Source: Pseudomonadota bacterium (GTDB taxonomy: Bacteria > Pseudomonadota > Alphaproteobacteria > Sphingomonadales > Sphingomonadaceae). From it: a stretch of 32,824 nucleotides of DNA. Shown here piece by piece: positions 28,401 through 32,824 of the stretch. Position 1 is the first letter of the stretch. Every line of letters begins with the position of its first letter. Location of the stretch: NCBI GenBank assembly GCA_021794525.1, contig JAJYQP010000062.1, forward strand, positions 1-32,824, in the 5' to 3' direction. Below the pieces are notes generated by a model. The model was given only the letters and a program-made list of their open reading frames with translations, was not told the DNA's origin and did no database searches. The position numbers and the translations under genes are program-made.

Positions 28401-28541
28401 GCGCTGCTGATGGACGATGCAGCGACGTCGCACCCCTACTACTGGGCTGGCTTCGCGCTGATCGGCGATGCCACCAAGCCGCTGCTGGCCGCGGCTCCCG
28501 CAGCGCCCGCGCAGGTCGCGATGGCGAGCGGGGCGCGTTGA
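25422..28541 (+). CDS. Secreted TPR/CHAT-domain protein (caspase-like peptidase fold)
   Basis: The 1039-residue protein begins with a signal peptide (MAVARGMAIFCAGAVAAAVPQATVAQ), so it should act in the periplasm or be anchored beyond it. Residues ~170-560 are helical repeats of TPR type (ALAEGYRRNLGGDYAEAEAYFQAL, NLGDFGAAERLF). A coiled region follows (~565-610). The C-terminal CHAT domain (about 690-1020) has the catalytic dyad His867 (LHFATHGL) and Cys916 (LSACDTAGS). CHAT domains belong to the caspase/separase clan and usually cut or control other proteins. The gene is followed after one base by the TpsB gene, so it is probably part of a secretion operon. Its substrate is unknown; the co-encoded exoprotein is the obvious candidate. 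Confidence 0.92.
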   Translation: MAVARGMAIFCAGAVAAAVPQATVAQDRSPLLSDSFAIGSSDGVLCQVQDRSIDNPVRKGSFDRSWAVVCRDSALPVANLWSFRGRGGNAAEAVVPMRRERVDCTDAGRSPVEGLPGAVRTSCLLAGSKLAWSTITLRRGGEEWVAEGFGAYDSATLLALRSLVSDRVVQGRVDAASTSVGDPAAFSRLQAQTLKPEQALAEGYRRNLGGDYAEAEAYFQALQERLRTENDASIDPVEFLANRALQKSNLGDFGAAERLFVEARRTGSGDPVNERLLRNFEAIHQLNRGRPDRAIARLDRQLATDFEGLRTDGGTLAITVPIAARLNADRGSGANRMNADVALTPGERAAIIDAQAMQLRGTALRLMGELPEARAALLAAQAQAVDIRDGRVTTTARMRGQILAELALVEEKVGSTAEAERNLREGLALVQAQYPERRAVAAVQGRLASFLLRSGKAEEGLVLYRGLVDRGLAAGGSATGFANELVPYFRALAEQMDSDPQAASEFFTATQLLVRPGVAETQAVLARELSGGSGEAARLFRQTTDLSREIEQMRVRYLALRDAPGQAAVAEAATALAAQIRTLEETQAAAQASLAAYPQYRVVAPGAIGLADFQRQLGPGEAYVRFAVVGTDVMGFYADRTSATGWRTAVSVVDLDTAVDLLRSTISVEEDGRSVTYPFDIAQGRKLFVGLFGPVADLLGAVKHLIYEPDGALLRLPADLLVTDDASVERYRQRTARPDADAYDFRGTAWLARGRIISTATSARSFVDARAARPSAAKDQYLGLGNNVPLGSDPPPQVRAVLASGNDECGWTAAEWNRPIAPTELVEASRVVGQDRSELLTGAAFTDTAVKQKSDLGNFRILHFATHGLVTPPRPNCPVRPALLTSFGTTGSDGLLTFDEVFDLALDADLVILSACDTAGSASVEATRAAGLSSGGGTALDGLVRAFIGAGGRAVLASHWPAPDDYRATERLMNEMFRFGRTASVGEALDRSQALLMDDAATSHPYYWAGFALIGDATKPLLAAAPAAPAQVAMASGAR

Positions 28542-28542
28542 C

Positions 28543-30312
28543 ATGATCTGCTCGAAGATCCGCGCCGCGCTTGTGTCGCTTCCGCTGCTGGCGCTCGCCG
28601 GCACGGCCTGGGCCCAGACACCGCCGCCCGCGCCGACGCGCGAGGAAGTGCTGCGGCAGGAGTTCGACCGGCAACTGCGGCAGGGCAGCGAGGCAATCGA
28701 CGCCTCCGACGCCTATGACCGCGCGCCATGCCCGCTGGCCGATCCGAAATTCGCCGGCGTGCGTCTGACGCTGACGTCGGTCAGCTTTGCCGGCGCCGAT
28801 GCGGTCGAGCCGGGGCTGCTCGACGCCGCCTGGCGCGACTATGCGGGGCGGGACATCGCCGTCTCCGCGATCTGCGACATCCGCGACCGCGCCGCCGCGA
28901 TCCTGCGCGACAATGGCTACGTCGCCAGCGTCCAGGTGCCGGTCCAGACCATCGAGGGGGGTGCGCTGCGTTTCACCGTGGTGGTCGCGCGGCTGGTCAG
29001 CTTCGTGGTTCGCGGCGACGTCGGCCGGTCGGGCGCGATGGTGGGGCGCTACCTCGCGCCCCTGCGCGACCGACCGGTGTTCGACACCCGCGAGGCCGAG
29101 CGGGCGTTGCTTCTGGCGCGGCGCGTCCCGGGCCTCGACGTCCGGATGACACTGGCGCGCGCGGCGGGGCCGGAGGTCAAGCCCGGCGATCTCGTCGGCG
29201 TGGTCGACGTGATCGAGCGCCGGATCGAGGCCGATCTCGCAATACAGAACTACGGCTCGGACGCGGTGGGGCCGTGGGGCGGGCAGGCGCGGCTGCGGGT
29301 GAACGGATTGACCGGGCTTGCCGACCTCACCGAGCTGGGCGGTTTCGCGACGCCCGATTTCGACGAACAGCTCGTGGTGCTGGGGCGGCACGAGTTCGGG
29401 CTCGGCGGCGGGGGGCTGCGGCTGGGCCTCGCCGGAGTCCACGCCTGGACCCGGCCCGACGTGCCGGGTGATGCCTTTGATGCCCGGACGCTGGTGATGA
29501 ACGGCTACGCGACCTATCCGCTGTTGCTGCGGCAGGCGCATTCGCTGGACCTCACCGCGGGGCTCGATGTCGTCGACCAGCATATCCGCTTCGACGGCGA
29601 TCCCTTCTCGCGGGACCGGCTGCGCGTGCTGACGCTGGCGCTCGAGAGCCGCGCCACCGACGCGGCCAGCGTCGTGGGCACCAACGGGTTCAGCATCTCC
29701 GAGCCGCGCCTCGCCAGCCGCGCGCGGATCGAGCTGAGGAAGGGCATCGCCGCGCTTGGCGCGAGCGAGGACTGCGGCCCGGCTCCGGCACTGGTCCGAT
29801 GCAGCGGGGCGGGGGTCGTGCCGATCTCGCGCCTCAATGCCGATCCGCAGGCCTTCCTTGTCAGGGGTGAGGGTGAGGTGTCGTTCCGGCCTGCACGGGG
29901 CGTGGCGGTCATTGCCCGACCGCGCTTCCAGTACACCGACGACAACCTGCTCCCTTACGAGCAGTTCTCGGGCGGCAATTTCACCGTCGGGCGCGGCTAC
30001 GATCCGGGCGCGGCGACCGGCGACCGCGGCTTCGGCAGCCAGCTGGAGGTGGCGGTCGGCTCGCTCGAGCCGCGGACGCCGACGGGCAGCGCGGTGCAGG
30101 GCTTCGCCTTCTACGACAGTTTCAACGCCTGGTATGCCGACGCGCCGGGCGTCAATCAGCTGAACTCGCTGGGCGGCGGGGCGCGGATCAACTTCCGCCG
30201 CCGCGTCTATGGGGAGCTGCTGGCGGCAGTGCCGCTGGAGGCCGCGCCGCTGGCGGGCCGCAAGGGGGGTGTCCGCATTCTCCTTAACCTCGCCGTGCGG
30301 CTGGGATCCTAG
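28543..30312 (+). CDS. TpsB-type outer-membrane translocator (ShlB/FhaC/HecB family)
   Basis: The 589-residue protein has a signal peptide ending in AWAQ, a short proline-rich linker and a POTRA domain (about 68-150; LTLTSVSFAGADAVEPGLL and DNGYVASVQVPVQTIEGGAL). The remainder is a 16-strand beta barrel of the Omp85/TpsB kind, with VGRGYDPG (482-489) corresponding to the VRGY/F loop that reaches into the pore. The C-terminus ends in strands (ILLNLAVRLGS). TpsB proteins export one large TpsA partner across the outer membrane; the adjacent downstream gene is that partner. I saw one clear POTRA; FhaC has two, so the second may be divergent. Confidence 0.92.
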   Translation: MICSKIRAALVSLPLLALAGTAWAQTPPPAPTREEVLRQEFDRQLRQGSEAIDASDAYDRAPCPLADPKFAGVRLTLTSVSFAGADAVEPGLLDAAWRDYAGRDIAVSAICDIRDRAAAILRDNGYVASVQVPVQTIEGGALRFTVVVARLVSFVVRGDVGRSGAMVGRYLAPLRDRPVFDTREAERALLLARRVPGLDVRMTLARAAGPEVKPGDLVGVVDVIERRIEADLAIQNYGSDAVGPWGGQARLRVNGLTGLADLTELGGFATPDFDEQLVVLGRHEFGLGGGGLRLGLAGVHAWTRPDVPGDAFDARTLVMNGYATYPLLLRQAHSLDLTAGLDVVDQHIRFDGDPFSRDRLRVLTLALESRATDAASVVGTNGFSISEPRLASRARIELRKGIAALGASEDCGPAPALVRCSGAGVVPISRLNADPQAFLVRGEGEVSFRPARGVAVIARPRFQYTDDNLLPYEQFSGGNFTVGRGYDPGAATGDRGFGSQLEVAVGSLEPRTPTGSAVQGFAFYDSFNAWYADAPGVNQLNSLGGGARINFRRRVYGELLAAVPLEAAPLAGRKGGVRILLNLAVRLGS

Positions 30313-30330
30313 ATGGGAAAGGGTTGGGGC

Positions 30331-32824
30331 ATGACGACGCCATCATTCGGGCACGGGGCGCAAGTCTCGCACGGCGCACTTGCCGCAGCGCTTCTGGTGG
30401 CGGCGAGCGGGCCCTCGCCAGCCGGGGCGCAGACTATCGCGCCGCGCGTCTCGCCTACCGAGGCAGCGCAGGGCACCTTCACCTCCGCCACCGCCGGGTT
30501 CCAGTCGCGCTCGGGCACGCTCGATGTGGTGCAGGTGCGCGGGGACAGCGTGCTGACGTGGAGCACTTTCGACACGCAGCCGAACGGCGGCGCCTTCGGC
30601 AATGCCCATGTCGATTTCCTGCCGCAGGGCACCGAGCTTCGGTTCGAGGGGACGGGCGGGGCGTTCACTGCGATCAACCGCGTGCTGACGGTGCCCGATA
30701 GGGGCGGGGCCTATCGCCCGATCGCGGTGCAGGGCCGGGTCACCAGCTTCCTGAGCCCCGGCGGCGCCCGCGGCGGCGATGTCTGGTTCTACAGCCCCGG
30801 CGGCATCCTCGCGACCGGCACCGCGGCGTTCAACGTCGGCAGCCTCGTCCTCAGCGCCAGCGACATCACCAGTTTCGCCCGCACCAATTTCGCGCGGACG
30901 GCGGATTTCGTCGGCGCAGCCAGTCCGACTTCGCGCGTGACGCTGCAAGCGGGCGCGAGCGTCAACCTGCCCGACGAGCGCAGCAGCCTCGTCATCTTCG
31001 CGCCCAGCATCGAGCAGGGCGGGTCGGTCGCGGTCAACGGCTCGGTCACCTATGCGAGCGCAGTCGCGGGCGGGTTGTCGCTCGCCAACGACGGCAGCGT
31101 CAGGGTCACGGTGACGACGCAGGCGCCGGCGGGCAATGAAATCCGCCACACCGGGACGACGACCGGACCGGCGACCACCGCAACGCTGAACCTCGCCATC
31201 TTCGACCCGCATGTCGTGGAGTTTCTCTCCGGCGACGATATCGGCGTGCTGCTGTCGGGCGCGATCGGCTATGCCCCCGCGACGGACGCCAATCTGATGC
31301 CCAACGGTTCGATCCAGCTGACCGCGGGCCCGGTGACGGTCGGCGGTGGCCTCACGCTGAGCTCCGACATCGCGATCACGAGCGCGAGCCCTCTCGTAAT
31401 GACCGCGGGCGCAGGCGAGACGATCCGCGCGGGCAGCGACATCGACGGCGGCTATCGCCTGACCGTGACCGCCCCCGGCGCGACGCTGACCGCGGCGGCG
31501 GGCGGCGTCATCGACCTCGACGGCGACCTGCTCGTAAGCGATCCGATGCGCAACGCCGCCTTCGTGCTGACCACCGAGGCGGCGGCGGGCGGCCAGCCGG
31601 GCGGGCGGTTGCGCATCGGCGGGCGCGCCGTGCTGGATGCTGTCGGTGGTGGCCCCGCCACGGGCACGATCGCGATCCGCGACCGCACTACCGACGCGGG
31701 CGCGGGGATGCAGTTCGGACGGCTGGTGGCGGACGCGCTCGCCGCTTCGCCCGGCGCATCGCCGACGCTGACGGTCGAGACGGCGGGAAACACCATCCTC
31801 GTCGATCAGGCGGCGGAGCTGTCGGGCGACGGCATCGCGTTCGCCTTCACTGGCGGCAGCGGCCTCAGGGCCGGGACGCTGCTGCTGGATGCGGGACCGG
31901 GCGGGATCGCGCTGGGCCGCACGGGCGGCGTGGGGCTCGCCACGCTGGAAGCCCTCGGCCAGGTCGATGGCTATGCGCTTGGCGACATCGTTGGCGACAC
32001 CGGGACACGGCTCGTCGCCGGGGCCGGCCTGTCGCTCCGCTCCGCAGAGGGCGGCATCGCGCTGGCAAACCTTGCCAGCAACGGGTCGGCCGAGATCACC
32101 GCCGCGCGCGATGTCCGGCTTGGCAATGCCGCCGTCGCCGCCGACCCCGCTTCGCCCGGCAGCCTGACGGTGCGCGCGGGCTATCACGGGATCGCTCTTG
32201 CCTATTCCTATGATCCGGAAGCGATTGTCGATCTCTCGGGCACAGTCACCACGCAAGGTGCGCTGCTGGTCGAAGCCGGCGGGTTCGCCCGCTTCCTGAC
32301 GGGGAGCGCGGTGGAGGCAGGCGAAGGGATCGTCGTGCGCACCGGTGACGACAGCCTCGTCGAGAGCGGGGCGAGCCTGATCTCGCGCCGCGATCCGGCT
32401 TTCGGCGACGGCATCGCGCTGCTCGCGGGCGACATCAACTTCGGCCCCAATGTGGGCGATCTCAGCGGACCGATCACGACCCCGATCGCATCGCTGCGGG
32501 TGTTCGGCACCCTCGACAGCCTCGGCGGCGGCGGCGTGCTGCTGACCGGCGACGCCGTCGATGCGACCGGCAGCATCATCCGTAGCGGCGCGCTGACGGT
32601 CGATGTTACCGACACCCCGTTCTTCGGGCCTTTCAGCAGTGATGCGGGGCTGTTGCGTGCTGCTTGCACGCAGGGCAGCGCCTGCCTCGGCGCGGTCGCG
32701 GCAAGCGGCGACGTGCTGATCGGCCTCAACAGCCCGGGCGACCTGATTTCGCTGACGCTCGGATCGCTGGACATGACCGGCGACGTCCTGGGCGTACAGA
32801 TGCGCGAGGGGATGGAACTGGGCA
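30331..32824 (+). CDS. TpsA-type large exoprotein with filamentous haemagglutinin N-terminal domain (partial)
   Basis: The frame is open to the end of the window, giving 831 residues and continuing beyond it. The signal peptide (about 1-33, ending AGAQ) precedes a TPS domain (about 45-280), with FTAINRVL and VWFYSPGGILATGTAAFNVGSLVLSASDI taking the place of the usual secretion motifs. SPGGI stands where most TPS domains have NPNGI. After that come degenerate beta-strand repeats rich in Gly, Ala, Thr and Asp (SGAIGY, LVEAGGFAR, TGDAVDATGSI), fitting a beta helix. I chose the ATG at 30331 because AAAGGG lies seven bases upstream; an in-frame ATG at 30313, directly after the TpsB stop, would add six residues. 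It is probably a surface or secreted fibre. Confidence 0.88.
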   Translation, partial: MTTPSFGHGAQVSHGALAAALLVAASGPSPAGAQTIAPRVSPTEAAQGTFTSATAGFQSRSGTLDVVQVRGDSVLTWSTFDTQPNGGAFGNAHVDFLPQGTELRFEGTGGAFTAINRVLTVPDRGGAYRPIAVQGRVTSFLSPGGARGGDVWFYSPGGILATGTAAFNVGSLVLSASDITSFARTNFARTADFVGAASPTSRVTLQAGASVNLPDERSSLVIFAPSIEQGGSVAVNGSVTYASAVAGGLSLANDGSVRVTVTTQAPAGNEIRHTGTTTGPATTATLNLAIFDPHVVEFLSGDDIGVLLSGAIGYAPATDANLMPNGSIQLTAGPVTVGGGLTLSSDIAITSASPLVMTAGAGETIRAGSDIDGGYRLTVTAPGATLTAAAGGVIDLDGDLLVSDPMRNAAFVLTTEAAAGGQPGGRLRIGGRAVLDAVGGGPATGTIAIRDRTTDAGAGMQFGRLVADALAASPGASPTLTVETAGNTILVDQAAELSGDGIAFAFTGGSGLRAGTLLLDAGPGGIALGRTGGVGLATLEALGQVDGYALGDIVGDTGTRLVAGAGLSLRSAEGGIALANLASNGSAEITAARDVRLGNAAVAADPASPGSLTVRAGYHGIALAYSYDPEAIVDLSGTVTTQGALLVEAGGFARFLTGSAVEAGEGIVVRTGDDSLVESGASLISRRDPAFGDGIALLAGDINFGPNVGDLSGPITTPIASLRVFGTLDSLGGGGVLLTGDAVDATGSIIRSGALTVDVTDTPFFGPFSSDAGLLRAACTQGSACLGAVAASGDVLIGLNSPGDLISLTLGSLDMTGDVLGVQMREGMELG

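Noticed and set aside
25665..28604. A 979-codon open frame on the minus strand opposite the CHAT gene
   Set aside because: It mirrors the codon bias of the real gene and has no recognisable motif or start context.

Overview
The window looks like chromosomal DNA of a GC-rich alphaproteobacterium, most likely of the order Sphingomonadales (Erythrobacter/Sphingomonas-like). Supporting features are an HdaA-type DnaA regulator, a DUF2794 protein, a PEP-CTERM protein whose tail resembles the PEPxxWA type, an atpHAGDC cluster without the F0 genes, and a CobT-type cobaltochelatase subunit. No tRNA, rRNA, CRISPR array, transposase or integrase gene was recognised.

Positions 1-7.4 kb are mostly housekeeping: the start of purN and all of purM (minus strand); then, divergently, an anchored periplasmic protein, hdaA, a serine acetyltransferase and a DUF2794 gene; a minus-strand short-chain dehydrogenase; a decayed phosphoglycolate phosphatase gene; and glmU. 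Positions 7.4-9.8 kb form an envelope segment: a 282-bp gap with a 34-bp tandem repeat and a hairpin over the ribosome-binding site, a proline/threonine-rich PEP-CTERM protein overlapping an L,D-transpeptidase gene, and a convergent PilZ gene. Positions 9.8-15.1 kb hold the F1 ATP synthase operon on the minus strand (atpH-atpA-atpG-lipoprotein-atpD-atpC). It is interrupted by a palindromic repeat between atpA and atpG and by a small lipoprotein gene between atpG and atpD.

Positions 15.2-20.5 kb carry a photolyase-like remnant with two internal deletions, a complete ada, a membrane-anchored trypsin-like protease and priA. Positions 20.6-25.2 kb carry a Tat-type lipoprotein (DUF4197-like), a structured intergenic region ending in an intrinsic terminator (possible small RNA), and a tightly packed run of fsa, cobT, a DUF7684-like gene and a nitroreductase gene.

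Positions 25.4-32.8 kb are the most unusual segment: a compact operon of a secreted CHAT-domain protease-like protein, a TpsB-type outer-membrane translocator and a very large TpsA-type exoprotein that runs off the window. The order suggests a two-partner secretion system with a dedicated caspase-like protein. Its function is inferred from gene order, not shown. All calls come from reading the sequence; no database search was run.
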